The position numbers were made by a program, and so were the translations under genes. A stretch of DNA of 64,000 nucleotides, taken from assembly GCA_963753485.1 (NCBI GenBank), contig CAVWCL010000018.1, positions 124,001 through 188,000 on the forward strand. The letters are read 5' to 3'. Each line of letters starts with the position of its first letter. Position 1 is the stretch's first letter. The stretch is from CAWDLX01 sp963753485. Its GTDB lineage: Bacteria; Actinomycetota; Actinomycetes; Mycobacteriales; Micromonosporaceae. The notes beneath the pieces were generated by a model. The model was given only the letters and a program-made list of their open reading frames with translations, did no database searches and was not told the DNA's origin. Below are positions 8,876 through 17,591 of this stretch, one piece after another.

Positions 8876-9178
8876 CACTCAGGTCGATTCGTGACTGTCC
8901 GCCAGTCCCCGGTTCGACGACGTTCCTTCAGCGCGTCCTCACGCCGCCGCAGCGGCGATTCGACCCGGCCGATCAGGCGCAGTACAGCGGTGTCATCGCT
9001 CACCCCAGCGGCGTAGCGGCCGGCGCAGGGGCTCGGCGACGCGGGATAGTCTACTGTGGAGAGTGACGTCGCCGAGTCTCGCCGTCGCCTGGCTCGGCGC
9101 ACCCGGACCACGGGGACGGATCCGGTAGGTACGCTTCGCTGGGTGCGGCGGCGGGCCGGACAGTCCCAGGAGGAGTGG
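8876..9178. other. Intergenic stretch before the secreted repeat protein
   Basis: About 300 bp. An in-frame extension of the next gene begins at GTG 9056 but reads as Arg-rich, non-membrane sequence before a much better signal-anchor start. No hairpin or family motif is visible. It probably contains the promoter of the following gene. Confidence 0.3.
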
Positions 9179-10459
9179 TTGGGAGCTCGAAAACGATCTC
9201 GAGTGTGGATCGCGTTGAGCGTGGTGTTTCTGTTGTTGAGCGGATTCACGCTCGGGTTGTCTGGTGTTCATCGTCCGATGGCGGCAATCGCGGCTGTCGA
9301 CATCGATGCCTACCCGGCGCGTACGCCCATCAAGGCCTGTGCAGACCCGCTCAGGGATCGTCCGGGCGTCGCCGCGTTCCGGGCGATGATCCTGGCCCAG
9401 CTCGGTGGCCGCGACGGCGGGCTGTCTGTATGCAAGGAGATCGCCAACGGATCGGGGACCCTTTCCGATCATGCCGACGGCCGGGCCTGGGACTGGCTCA
9501 TGAACGCTCGCCGCCCGACCGACCGAGCCGTGGTCGACCGGGCGCTCGACTGGCTACTCCGAACCGACGAGCGTGGCCACCGCAATGCGATAGCACGCAG
9601 GATCGGCATCACGTACATCATCTGGAATCACCGTTACTACCGGGTCGGCAGCGACGATGCGCACTGGACCCCGTACACCGGTACCAGCGACCCGCACGAC
9701 ACCCACGTCCACTTCTCGTTCTCGGTGGCGGGCGCCGCGCAGCGGACCAGTTGGTGGACCGAGCGCGGACCGCTGCGGTGGCTGCTGCGCACCGTATCGG
9801 CCACTCCCTTCGCCCTGGGCGAGGGCGCGGTGCGACCACTGGCCGGAGACTGGGATGGTGACGGCCGCGACACGGTCGGCGCCTACGACGCCGCCAGTCG
9901 TCGGTTCACCCTGTGGTCCGCGCTCGCCACCGGGGCACCGGCTACCACCACGCCGGCGATCGGGCCGTTTGGAGCCATCCCGTTCGCCGGCGACTGGGAC
10001 GCAACCGGCCACGACGAGATCGGAGTCTACGAGCCTCTGGCCCGCCGGTTCTCCTTCTTCACGCGCTCCGGGGCCGAGGCGCGACCGGCACAGCTATTCG
10101 GCGTGGCCGGCGATCTCCCGATCATCGGCGACTGGAACGGCGACGGCATCGATGACATCGGCAGCTACACACCCGCAAGCCGGACCTTCTCCCTGCTGCT
10201 ACCCGACGGCTCCGTGCGTACCCGGGCGTTCGGCGCCGTCAACGACACGCCCATCGTGGGCGACTGGAACGGCGACGGCGTCGATGACATTGGAGTTTTC
10301 CGGTCCTTCACCAACACATTCTGGTTCGCCGGCGAATCCGCGGCCGGCGGGAGCCCGGCCGGCGTGTCGATCACGTATACCGGCACCCGACACCTGCCAG
10401 TCATCGGTGACTGGGACGCAGACGGCACCGATACCGAGGGCGTGGTCACACTCCGCTGA
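9179..10459 (+). CDS. Exported hydrolase-like protein with FG-GAP/VCBS-type repeats
   Basis: Extracellular protein of about 426 aa. A basic segment (ARKRSRVW) and hydrophobic stretch (IALSVVFLLLSGFTLGLSG) form a signal peptide or anchor. Residues about 45-185 carry a peptidase-like domain with SDHADGRAWDW, IIWNHRYYRVG and HDTHVHFSFS, the His/Asp pattern of the ARB-07466-like domain found in actinobacterial secreted proteins. The C-terminal half has at least five copies of a GDWNGDGxDDIGxY motif, Ca-binding beta-propeller-type repeats. The TTG at 9179 is chosen because AGGAGG lies 5 bp upstream; GTG 9056 is the alternative. It is probably a wall-associated hydrolase or binding protein; catalytic activity is unproven. 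Confidence 0.7.
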   Translation: MGARKRSRVWIALSVVFLLLSGFTLGLSGVHRPMAAIAAVDIDAYPARTPIKACADPLRDRPGVAAFRAMILAQLGGRDGGLSVCKEIANGSGTLSDHADGRAWDWLMNARRPTDRAVVDRALDWLLRTDERGHRNAIARRIGITYIIWNHRYYRVGSDDAHWTPYTGTSDPHDTHVHFSFSVAGAAQRTSWWTERGPLRWLLRTVSATPFALGEGAVRPLAGDWDGDGRDTVGAYDAASRRFTLWSALATGAPATTTPAIGPFGAIPFAGDWDATGHDEIGVYEPLARRFSFFTRSGAEARPAQLFGVAGDLPIIGDWNGDGIDDIGSYTPASRTFSLLLPDGSVRTRAFGAVNDTPIVGDWNGDGVDDIGVFRSFTNTFWFAGESAAGGSPAGVSITYTGTRHLPVIGDWDADGTDTEGVVTLR

Positions 10460-10630
10460 GGAAGCGCCCGGCGCTGCCTCGCCTCGGCCAGGCTGCGCAG
10501 CGGACTGGCCAACGGTCTGCCAACAAGCGTTCACGTACAGAGCATCCAACCGCTGCCAGATTCGCTAAACTCCTTGTAAGAAGCCAAATATCGTGCTGAA
10601 CCGTAGGGCTCGATATGGCTTCGTGTTGCG

Positions 10631-10657
10631 GGGTCAGAGGGTCAAACGAGGGTCAAA
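10631..10657 (+). repeat. GGGTCAAA direct repeats (left arm-type sites)
   Basis: GGGTCA at 10631 and GGGTCAAA at 10639 and 10650; the two full copies are 11 bp apart. The same pair with the same spacing occurs at 20515 and 20526. Placed just before the integrase start, they resemble arm-type integrase binding sites of an integrative element. Confidence 0.6.
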
Positions 10658-10679
10658 GATCACCTGCCGGAGGACAGAC

Positions 10680-11120
10680 ATGGGCCACGCCTGAAGGCGC
10701 GCGGGACGTGACGGCAAGCCGCGGTACACCGCGTACTACGAAGATCTTCGAGGGGTTCGCCACTCGGCCGGAACGTTCGGGACACGCCGGGATGCAGATC
10801 GGGCCTGGCAGCGCGCCGAAGCCCGCGTCGCCGAGGGCCGAGCGAACGATCCTCGACGAGGTCGGCCGACGTTCGAGCGGTACGTAGAGGACACATGGAT
10901 GCCCCACCACGTGATGGAGATCACGACGCGAGAGGGCTACGAGTACTCGATCCGGAAGCACCTCCTGCCATGGTTCGGCCCGATGCGGATGATCGACATT
11001 CTGCCCGGCCATGTACGCCAGTGGATCACGCACCTCCAGACCGGGAACCAAGTCGGACCGAAGACCATCACGAACGTGAAGAACATGCTCAGCGCGATCC
11101 TCACCACCGACGTGGCGAGG
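10680..11120 (+). pseudogene. Tyrosine recombinase (integrase), N-terminal remnant with nonsense mutation
   Basis: The ATG at 10680 has GGAGG 7 bp upstream, but an in-frame TGA follows at 10692. The same frame then continues with GKPRYTAYYEDLRGVRHSAG, DADRAWQRAEARVAEG and the SAM-like core-binding domain (TFERYVEDTWMPHHV, YEYSIRKHLLPWFG, MIDILPGHVRQWITHLQ, KTITNVKNMLSAILTTDV). Homology ends at about 11120. The whole catalytic domain with the R-H-R-Y residues is missing. Arm-type repeats sit just upstream. This is the dead integrase of the element that ends at about 20.9 kb. Confidence 0.82.
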
Positions 11121-11261
11121 ACCAGGCAACTTGGCCGGACGCGACCTACTCATGCTTGCCCCGTACCCAGCCCTCGGCCACCCGCGGGTCCTCGCCGACC
11201 ATGACCGCGAACTGCGTGTAGTGGGCAACCCCTGCCGGACTGACCTGGGCGACGTGGAATC

Positions 11262-11522
11262 GCTACCTACCTGTCGGCGCTCCTGCTGGTCGGTCTGGAA
11301 TTGAACGCGTGGCTGGGCCGGTGGTGGGCCGATCCGGCCGCCGGCCTGGTCATCGCCGCGATCGCCGTTCGCGAGGGGGTGCAGGCCTGGCGCGGCGGGG
11401 CCTGCTGCCCGCCAGTGCCGGCTGCCGTGGCTGCGTCCACATGCGACTGTGGTGACGACTGCTGCGCTCGCCCTCGGAGGGCTGAGGCTACGCAGGACGG
11501 TGCGCTCGGAGCCAGGCGGTGA
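11262..11522 (+). pseudogene. Cation diffusion facilitator (CDF) transporter, C-terminal remnant
   Basis: The frame from 11262 reads ATYLSALLLVGLELNAWLG, WWADPAAGLVIAAIAVREG and then a Cys-rich tail (GGACC, CDCGDDCC). The WWADPxxxLxIAxxAVREG segment is the last membrane helix of CDF-type heavy-metal exporters, and the Cys/Asp tail suits metal binding. The first four helices are missing and there is no start codon, so this is a 5'-truncated remnant. It abuts the integrase remnant, probably from a deletion that joined the two. Its end overlaps the convergent phosphotransferase gene by 35 bp. Confidence 0.65.
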
Positions 11523-12285
11523 GCGGCTCGACCTCCTCGTCGATGCCGGCGTAGAACCGCGCGGCGACGCGGACGATCTGCCACCGCCGGTATAGGTCGA
11601 GGTCGAAGGGGTGCGCTCGGCGGTAGCTGCTCAGGTACCGGGATACGACGACACCGCGGGCGAGCGGAATGGCGACCCGCATGTGCAGCGGCGCGCCCGG
11701 TGGTGGCTGGCCCATCCGATGCAGCAGCCATGTGTTGGCCACATCGGCGATCGCATCGCCGATCGTGGCCTCGCCCCAGTCGATGACCACCGGATGGTCG
11801 AGACCGCCGAGGATGTTGCCCAGGTGAAAGTCGCCATGGCAGAGCCGGTCCCCATCCGGCAGCCCGTCCAGAATGGACAGTGCGTGGGACGCGAGGTCGG
11901 CCGGCAGGCTCGTGACGGATCGGATGCGTTGCGCCAGCTCCGTGCGGAGGTCGGGCAGCACGGTCGGTGCGGCCACTGCGTGCAGCCTTGCGTGGACCTC
12001 CGCCATGACCCGGCCCGCTCGCCGCAGCAGCCAGGGGCGGGAGCCGACGAGGGAGAGCAGGTCCGGCCCGTGCACCCGCTCGAGCAGGATGCCTGGACGA
12101 CCGCCGACCGTGGTCCGGCCAAGCACCCTGGGCGCGATTGCGTCGCCGTTGGCGACCGCGTCCAGCGCGGCGATCTCACGGTCGGCCGATTGGCCCGGCT
12201 CGCGCAGGAGCTTGAGCACGGAGGCGTCCGGTCGCGCGAAGACCTCGGCTTCCCGGCCCTGACCGAGCAGCGTCATCCCATTCAT
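11488..12285 (-). CDS. Aminoglycoside phosphotransferase (APH) family kinase
   Basis: Protein of 265 aa with the APH/choline-kinase fold. Motifs are a glycine-rich start (LLGQGREAEVFARP), a lysine in VLKLLREP, the catalytic loop CHGDFHLGNIL (Asp base, Asn metal ligand) and the metal-binding VIDWGEA. Such kinases phosphorylate aminoglycosides, macrolides or small cellular metabolites; the substrate cannot be told here. It is divergent from the TetR gene, and a good minus-strand promoter lies between them. The ATG at 12285 is used; ATG 12276 is an alternative. Confidence 0.82.
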   Translation of the reverse strand: MNGMTLLGQGREAEVFARPDASVLKLLREPGQSADREIAALDAVANGDAIAPRVLGRTTVGGRPGILLERVHGPDLLSLVGSRPWLLRRAGRVMAEVHARLHAVAAPTVLPDLRTELAQRIRSVTSLPADLASHALSILDGLPDGDRLCHGDFHLGNILGGLDHPVVIDWGEATIGDAIADVANTWLLHRMGQPPPGAPLHMRVAIPLARGVVVSRYLSSYRRAHPFDLDLYRRWQIVRVAARFYAGIDEEVEPLTAWLRAHRPA

Positions 12286-12330
12286 GTCCGTTCACCGCCG
12301 ATCCAGGAGCCGAAGTGAACTTGCAGGTCA

Positions 12331-12360
12331 ACATAAGCGTAAGTACACTCCGAAGTCAAC
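12331..12360 (-). promoter_or_regulatory. Promoter of the APH gene with flanking GTCAAC repeats
   Basis: On the minus strand TTGACT (12359-12354) and TTATGT (12336-12331) are separated by exactly 17 bp, a good sigma-70-type promoter pointing at the phosphotransferase. GTCAAC occurs as a direct repeat at 12327 and 12355 in the divergent region shared with the TetR gene, so TetR binding here is plausible. Confidence 0.55.
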
Positions 12361-12384
12361 AGAATCGATCGGAGCCCAACGGAC

Positions 12385-13038
12385 ATGCAGAACATGGCAG
12401 CGGCAGCGCCCATTCGGCGGCTGCCCCGACTGCAGCGGCGCGAGCAGATCCTGGCCGCGGCGACCAAGGCGTTCGCGCGCAGTGGGTTCGCCGCCACCGG
12501 ATTGGACGACATCGCGGTTGAGACCGGCGTCACCCGGGTGATCCTCTACCGGCACTTCGACTCCAAGACCGACCTGTACCAGGCGGTCCTCGACCGGTTC
12601 TGCGCCATCCTGTCCGCCAACGTCGCCGAACCGGTGGGCGGGTTCACCGACGCCAGCATCGACGGCCTGCTGCGAGCGGCGATTGCCGAACCGGCCGGAT
12701 TCCGCCTGCTGTTCCAGCACGCCGCCCGGGAGCCGGAATTCAAGCCGATGGCCGAGCAGTTCCGCCGCGAGATCACCGAAGCCGCGCACATCCAGATCTC
12801 GGCGGTCGTCGCCGACTCCGGTTGGGCCCGGTGGGCGGCCGAACTCGCCCCGTCGGCCGCGATCGAGGCGATCATCGCCTGGCTCGACACCGGTCAACCC
12901 GACCCAGATGTCGCGGCGCACCGGGTCCGGCACGTCATCGCCGGGGTCGTCACCGCTGCCACCGCGGCACCGTCCAACCTGGACGGACTGCCACCGACCA
13001 ACCCACCACCCGCCCCCGCACGAAGGAGGAGATCGTGA
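12385..13038 (+). CDS. TetR-family transcriptional regulator
   Basis: Regulator of 217 aa. The N-terminal HTH is typical: RREQILAAATKAFARSGFAA, TGLDDIAVETGVTRVILYRH, FDSKTDLYQAVLDRF. The C-terminal ligand-binding domain ends in a Pro/Arg-rich tail. It is divergent from the APH kinase and translationally coupled to the methyltransferase downstream (GTG of that gene overlaps this TGA). It probably represses its own operon and perhaps the kinase in response to an unknown small molecule. Confidence 0.9.
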   Translation: MQNMAAAAPIRRLPRLQRREQILAAATKAFARSGFAATGLDDIAVETGVTRVILYRHFDSKTDLYQAVLDRFCAILSANVAEPVGGFTDASIDGLLRAAIAEPAGFRLLFQHAAREPEFKPMAEQFRREITEAAHIQISAVVADSGWARWAAELAPSAAIEAIIAWLDTGQPDPDVAAHRVRHVIAGVVTAATAAPSNLDGLPPTNPPPAPARRRRS

Positions 13039-13670
13039 CCACAACCGGCCACCAGACCGCCAAGGTCCTGCGGGTATACGAGCAGATGGCGCCCCGCTAC
13101 GACAAGGACATCCGGTTCTGGGAGCGAGTGCAATTCGGTGGCGGCCGGGAATGGGTAGCCGCCCGCGTCCAAGGCCAGGTGCTGGAGGTCGCCGTAGGTA
13201 CCGGCCTCAACCTACCCCTGTACCCGCCGACGGTCAGGCTGTCCGGGGTCGAGCTGAGCCCGGCGATGCTCGCGCTGGCCCGCCAGCGAACCACCGAACA
13301 CGGTCTCGACGTCGAGCTGCGGGAAGGCGACGCCCAGGCCCTGCCATTCGACGACGCGAGCTTCGACACCACCGTGTGCACCTTGTCGCTGTGCACGATC
13401 CCGGACCCGGCCGCCGCTATCGCCGAGATGCGGCGGGTGCTGCGCCCAGGTGGACTGATGCTGTTGCTCGACCATATCGGCAGCACGTGGCCGCCGATCT
13501 GGGCGGTGCAACGGCTCATCGAGCAGTTCACGATCCGCTCGGCCGGCGAGTACATGACGCGCCGGCAACTGCCGCTGGTTCGCGCGGCCGGATTCGAGAT
13601 CGTCGAGACGCAGCGGCTCAAGGCCGGCACCGTGGAGCGCATCGCCGCCCGCAGGCCCCGGACGCCTTGA
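13035..13670 (+). CDS. Class I SAM-dependent methyltransferase (UbiE-like)
   Basis: Methyltransferase of 211 aa. Motif I is VLEVAVGTGLNLPLYP, followed by GVELSPAMLALAR, the acidic GDAQALPFDDASFDTTVCT and RVLRPGGLMLLLDH. This arrangement is that of Methyltransf_11/UbiE-like enzymes acting on small molecules or lipid quinones. The GTG start at 13035 has AAGGAGGAG immediately upstream and overlaps the TetR stop, so it is coupled to the regulator and probably controlled by it. The substrate is unknown. Confidence 0.88.
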   Translation: MTTTGHQTAKVLRVYEQMAPRYDKDIRFWERVQFGGGREWVAARVQGQVLEVAVGTGLNLPLYPPTVRLSGVELSPAMLALARQRTTEHGLDVELREGDAQALPFDDASFDTTVCTLSLCTIPDPAAAIAEMRRVLRPGGLMLLLDHIGSTWPPIWAVQRLIEQFTIRSAGEYMTRRQLPLVRAAGFEIVETQRLKAGTVERIAARRPRTP

Positions 13671-13673
13671 GGC

Positions 13674-14330
13674 TCAGTTGGCGACCGGCAGACCGGCAAG
13701 TCGCCATTCGAGCATCCCGTCAGCCAACCGCTGCGCCCGACGGCCCCTTCGGCGCAACAGTGCGACCGCGTCGTGGGCGAGCACGCAGTACGCGCCGCGG
13801 CAGTACGCGACGATCTGCCCATCATCGGGCAGCTCGGCCAGTCGGTTGGCGAGCTCGTCGAGGGGGATGCTGACCGCGCCGGGGATGTGCCCACCCTCGT
13901 ACTCCTCGGTCGGTCGTACGTCCAGGACAGTCACCGACCGCCTTCGCGCCAGCTTCTGGAGTTGTTCGCGGGTGACGGGTTCGCCGCCGTCGGCCCCGAG
14001 ATAGGCGACCCGCGCCGCCTCCACGTCCGGTAGGTGGGACTGGGCGACGTCGCGCATTCGGGCGTATAGCTGGGCCACGTCCGGGCCGGCCAGGCGGTAC
14101 AGGATGCGGGTGCCGTCGCGGCGGGTGGTCACCAGGTTGGCTTGGCGCAGGGTCTGCAGATGCGCCGACGCCGTGGTCAAGCCGAGGTCGGCGGCCGCGG
14201 CGAGGGATGCCACGTCGCGCTCTCCTTGCGCGAGCAGGTCGAGCAGTTCCAGCCGCTTGCCTGACGCCAGGGCCTTGCCTACCCGGGCGAACTGTTCGTA
14301 CAACGCGGTCTTGTGGTCTCGGTTGCCCAC
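13674..14330 (-). CDS. ArsR-type regulator fused to a rhodanese domain
   Basis: Protein of 218 aa. Residues 1-95 are an ArsR winged helix (LYEQFARVGKALASGKRLEL, DLGLTTASAHLQTLRQANLV). Residues about 115-215 are a rhodanese domain with the active-site loop YCRGAYC. ArsR-rhodanese fusions are associated with sensing of persulfide or other reactive sulfur, with the rhodanese cysteine as sensor. The GTG at 14330 is chosen because GGAGG lies 7 bp upstream; a longer in-frame extension is not supported. It is divergent from the MBL-rhodanese gene, which it probably represses. Confidence 0.88.
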   Translation of the reverse strand: MGNRDHKTALYEQFARVGKALASGKRLELLDLLAQGERDVASLAAAADLGLTTASAHLQTLRQANLVTTRRDGTRILYRLAGPDVAQLYARMRDVAQSHLPDVEAARVAYLGADGGEPVTREQLQKLARRRSVTVLDVRPTEEYEGGHIPGAVSIPLDELANRLAELPDDGQIVAYCRGAYCVLAHDAVALLRRRGRRAQRLADGMLEWRLAGLPVAN

Positions 14331-14404
14331 TGGCCATCCTCCAAAGTTCCGTGGAATAGTGTACGAGTAATTGGCGGGTGGGTGCCACACGGATGGAGGA
14401 CGTA
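14331..14404. promoter_or_regulatory. Divergent control region with a small inverted repeat
   Basis: The 74 bp between the ArsR-rhodanese and MBL-rhodanese genes contain TTCCGTGGAA (14347-14356), a 4-bp inverted repeat, next to AT-richer sequence (GTGTACGAGTAATT). This is the expected position for the ArsR-type operator. Exact operator bases are not certain. Confidence 0.35.
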
Positions 14405-15757
14405 ATGGACGGGCTTGTCCCGGTGGTCGATGAGGGGTTGGGCAACAGCGCGTACCTGCTCGATCTTGGCGACGGTCGGGCGCTGGCGGTGGATCCGTCG
14501 CTGGACCTACGCGCGGTGAACCGCGCCGCCAAGGCCCGGGGCTTGCGCGTCGCGTTCGCGGCGGAGACCCACCTGCACGCCGACTTCCTCTCCGCCGCCC
14601 GTCAGCTGTCCTTGGACCACGGTGCCCGCGTGCTGGCCAGCGCGGCCGGCATCCGGACATTCGACCACACACGACTCGATGACGGCCATGAGGTCGACCT
14701 GGGCGGGCTCACGCTGCGCGCGCTGGCCACCCCCGGGCACACACCGGAGCACCTGTCGTTCCTGATCCTGGACGGGTCCCGTGAGGTCGGCGTGTTCACC
14801 GGCGGCTCGCTGATCGTCGGGGCCGCCGCCCGGACCGACCTGGCCGGAACCGACCGCACCCAGGAGCTGGCTCGCGCCCAGTACCGTTCGATGCGCCGGC
14901 TGGCGGAATTACCGGACACTACCGCGGTGTGGCCCACCCACGGCGCCGGGTCCTTCTGCTCCGCGCCGCCCGGGGTGCAGCGTATATCCACGATCGGCGC
15001 GGAGAAGTTCGCCAATCCGCTACTGGACGCGGCCGACGAGGACCGGTTTGTCAACCTGCTGCTGGGCAGCCTCGGAAGCTATCCGGCCTACTTCGCCCGG
15101 CTCGGCGAGCTCAACCGGCTCGGCCCACTGGTCACGGCCGCGCCGCAACTGGCTCCGCTCGAACCGTCCGACGTGCACCGGCTGCTCGCCGACGGGGCGG
15201 TCGTGGTCGACGTGCGGCCCGTCGTCGACTACGCGGGCGGGCACATCCCCGGGTCGGTGGCGATCCCCTTGCGCCCCCAGTACGCGACCTGGCTGGGCTG
15301 GCTGATCGACCCGGACGTGGCGATCGTCATCGTCCGCAACCCGGACCAGGATCCCGCCGACATCCTGTGGCCCGCACTCGCGGTCGGCTATACCAGCATC
15401 GCCGGCGAGCTGGCCGGCGGCATCGGCCCCTGGATCCGCCGCGGTGGCCATCTCGCCATCACACCCATGGTTGGTCCCTCCAAAGTAGACACACCGGTCG
15501 TGCTGGACATTCGCCAGCCAGGCGAGTACGCCGAGGGGCACCTCCCCGGCGCGTACCTGGTCGAACTCGGGGACCTCAGCCGCGGCGCCGCCAACCTGCC
15601 GAACGGGCCGGTCACAGTGATGTGCGGGCACGGCGAGCGCGCCGCGACCGGGGCGAGCCTGCTTGAGCGGGCTGGCCACGGCGACCCAACCATCCTTGTC
15701 GGCGGCCCGGACGAGTGGGCCCACGCCACCGGCCGAGCGCTCGTGACCGGACGATGA
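14405..15757 (+). CDS. MBL-fold persulfide dioxygenase-like protein with two rhodanese domains
   Basis: Protein of 450 aa. Residues 1-240 are a metallo-beta-lactamase fold with ETHLHADFLS, LATPGHTPEHLSF, FTGGSLIVG and WPTHGAGSFC, the metal ligands of ETHE1-like persulfide dioxygenases. The His-Asp-His box ends in Phe (HADF) rather than His. A rhodanese domain follows (DVRPVVDYAGGHIPGS) with no active-site cysteine, then a second one with VMCGHGERAAT. This is the CstB-like layout for oxidising persulfides to thiosulfate or sulfite. The ATG at 14405 has GGAGG 7 bp upstream. It is coupled to the transporter by an ATGA overlap. Confidence 0.85.
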   Translation: MDGLVPVVDEGLGNSAYLLDLGDGRALAVDPSLDLRAVNRAAKARGLRVAFAAETHLHADFLSAARQLSLDHGARVLASAAGIRTFDHTRLDDGHEVDLGGLTLRALATPGHTPEHLSFLILDGSREVGVFTGGSLIVGAAARTDLAGTDRTQELARAQYRSMRRLAELPDTTAVWPTHGAGSFCSAPPGVQRISTIGAEKFANPLLDAADEDRFVNLLLGSLGSYPAYFARLGELNRLGPLVTAAPQLAPLEPSDVHRLLADGAVVVDVRPVVDYAGGHIPGSVAIPLRPQYATWLGWLIDPDVAIVIVRNPDQDPADILWPALAVGYTSIAGELAGGIGPWIRRGGHLAITPMVGPSKVDTPVVLDIRQPGEYAEGHLPGAYLVELGDLSRGAANLPNGPVTVMCGHGERAATGASLLERAGHGDPTILVGGPDEWAHATGRALVTGR

Positions 15758-17040
15758 CCACCACGAAGACCCCGATCCCCATTCGGCTAGGCCTGCGGGC
15801 CAACGTGGCTCAGTTCATCATCCTGGTCGCGGTCAACGCTCTGGTCGGCGGCATGGTCGGCCAGGAGCGCACGGTCCTCCCGCTGCTGGCAACGCAGGTG
15901 TTCGCGGTCGGCGCGTTCACCGCGTCGCTGGCGTTCATCGTCGCCTTCGGACTCACCAAGGCACTGACGAATTTGGTCGCCGGCACCCTGTCCGATCGCT
16001 ACGGGCGCAAGCCGATGCTGGTGGCCGGATGGCTCATCGGGCTACTGGTGCCGCTGCTGCTCATCTGGGCGCCGTCATGGGGTTGGATCATCGCGGCAAA
16101 CGTGCTACTCGGCGTCAATCAGGGCTTGACGTGGTCCACCACCATCGTCATGAAGATCGACCTGGTCGGGCCGGCTAGGCGCGGGCTCGCGATGGGGTTC
16201 AACGAGGCGGCCGGATACCTGGCCGTCTCCGCCACCGGGCTGGTCACCGGATACTTGGCCGCCCAGTACGGGCTGCGCCCTGCCCCGTTCCTGCTCGGTA
16301 TCGTCTTCGCCGCCCTCGGTCTCGGATTGTCCACGGTGGTCGTTCGTGAGACGCACCACCATGCCCGGCACGAGGCTCGTACCCACATTCCGACGCATGG
16401 GTCACATGGTGACAGCCTCACCGGCCGGGAGATCTTCAACTTGACGAGCTTCAAGGAGAAGGCGCTCTCGGCGGCCAGCCAGGCCGGACTGGTCAACAAC
16501 CTCAACGACGGCCTCGCTTGGGGCCTGTTCCCGATCCTGTTCGCCACCTCCGGGCTCGGTGTGGCCCGCATCGGCGTCCTCGTTGCCATCTACCCCCTCG
16601 TGTGGAGCATCGGGCAGCTGCTCACCGGCGCGCTGTCCGATCGGTGGGGCCGCAAATGGCTCATCGCCTCCGGCATGCTTCTGCAGGCCCTGGGCATCGC
16701 CGTGGTCGCCGTGGGCGCCACCTTCACGGTGTGGGCGATCGCGGCGGTGCTCATGGGGGCGGGTACAGCGATGGTCTACCCCACGTTGCTCGCCGTCATC
16801 GGCGATGTCGCCCACCCCGCGTGGCGAGCCCGAGCCGTTGGCGTCTACCGACTCTGGCGCGATCTCGGCTACGCCGTCGGTGCGCTGGTCGCCGGCATCA
16901 CCGCGGACGCCTTCGGCGTCCGCGCCGCGATCTGGCTCGTCGCTGCCATCACCGGCGTCTCCGGACTCGTCGTCGCGGTCCGCATGTACGAGACCCGCCA
17001 ACGCCAACCAGCAGCTGCGCTCCCCGCGGCCCCGGCATAA
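15754..17040 (+). CDS. MFS transporter
   Basis: Twelve-helix major facilitator of 428 aa. Both motif-A loops are present (SDRYGRKPML after helix 2, SDRWGRKWLI after helix 8), and a His-rich central loop lies between the halves (HHHARHEARTHIPTHGSHG). The ATG overlaps the preceding stop. Its operon position suggests export or import of a sulfur species such as sulfite or thiosulfate, but the substrate is not known. The histidine cluster could also bind a metal. Confidence 0.85.
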   Translation: MTTTKTPIPIRLGLRANVAQFIILVAVNALVGGMVGQERTVLPLLATQVFAVGAFTASLAFIVAFGLTKALTNLVAGTLSDRYGRKPMLVAGWLIGLLVPLLLIWAPSWGWIIAANVLLGVNQGLTWSTTIVMKIDLVGPARRGLAMGFNEAAGYLAVSATGLVTGYLAAQYGLRPAPFLLGIVFAALGLGLSTVVVRETHHHARHEARTHIPTHGSHGDSLTGREIFNLTSFKEKALSAASQAGLVNNLNDGLAWGLFPILFATSGLGVARIGVLVAIYPLVWSIGQLLTGALSDRWGRKWLIASGMLLQALGIAVVAVGATFTVWAIAAVLMGAGTAMVYPTLLAVIGDVAHPAWRARAVGVYRLWRDLGYAVGALVAGITADAFGVRAAIWLVAAITGVSGLVVAVRMYETRQRQPAAALPAAPA

Positions 17041-17085
17041 CTACGGCAATCCCGACCACGCTGACGGGCCCATCCGCGAGCGTTG

Positions 17086-17345
17086 CTAGAACGTAACGAC
17101 CTGCTCGGCCCAGAGTGTCCACGCCGCCAGCTCGTCCAAGGTGGAGTGTCTAGCACCCTTGGTCAACATGGCCTCGGTGATACCTCGCGCGTCCATACAG
17201 GTGCCCGCAGCAGGCGACCTCACCGCCGTGCCGGACGGCCGACTCGACAATCTGTCGACGGGGTCATTCTCGTCGTCGTCGACTGCGGAGTCGCTAGCTC
17301 GGTTGCGGCTGGCCTACCCGTTAGGGCTCGGGTGAGCCGACGAAT
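17086..17345 (-). pseudogene. DsrE-like protein, frameshifted remnant
   Basis: The minus strand ending in TAG at 17086 encodes GTCMDARGITEAMLTKGAR then STLDELAAWTLWAEQVVTF, the conserved C-terminus of small DsrE-family sulfur-handling proteins. The preceding piece (QIVESAVRHGGEVACCG) is in another frame: one extra base separates CCG from TCMDARG. Further upstream there are stops and a corrupted SPNG-xASR where family members have an SYNGLRLA-like motif. DsrE-type proteins carry sulfur on a cysteine, so this dead gene belonged to the neighbouring reactive-sulfur cluster. Confidence 0.7.
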
Positions 17346-17591
17346 GAACTCGGTGCTCATCTGAGCGTGCAACTGGTGGCGCGGTGGCGTAGGTCTCGAG
17401 ACCAGAACGCATCGAGGGGCCGTCGGAGGCGCTCGTTGGCCAGAGGGCGTTGGCCGATGATGTCAACGTTCGAAGGTTAGCGGTGCGCAAGGTGACGCCT
17501 GGTCAAGAGACGGCGCTGATCGATATAGCGGCGGTTCGCGCTGCGGCCGCCGATGAGATTCCTGATCAATCCCAGAAGGGGCATCAGCGCT

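Noticed and set aside
10680..11120. Read-through or recoded TGA in an active integrase
   Set aside because: The catalytic domain is missing altogether, so recoding of the early TGA would still not give an enzyme.
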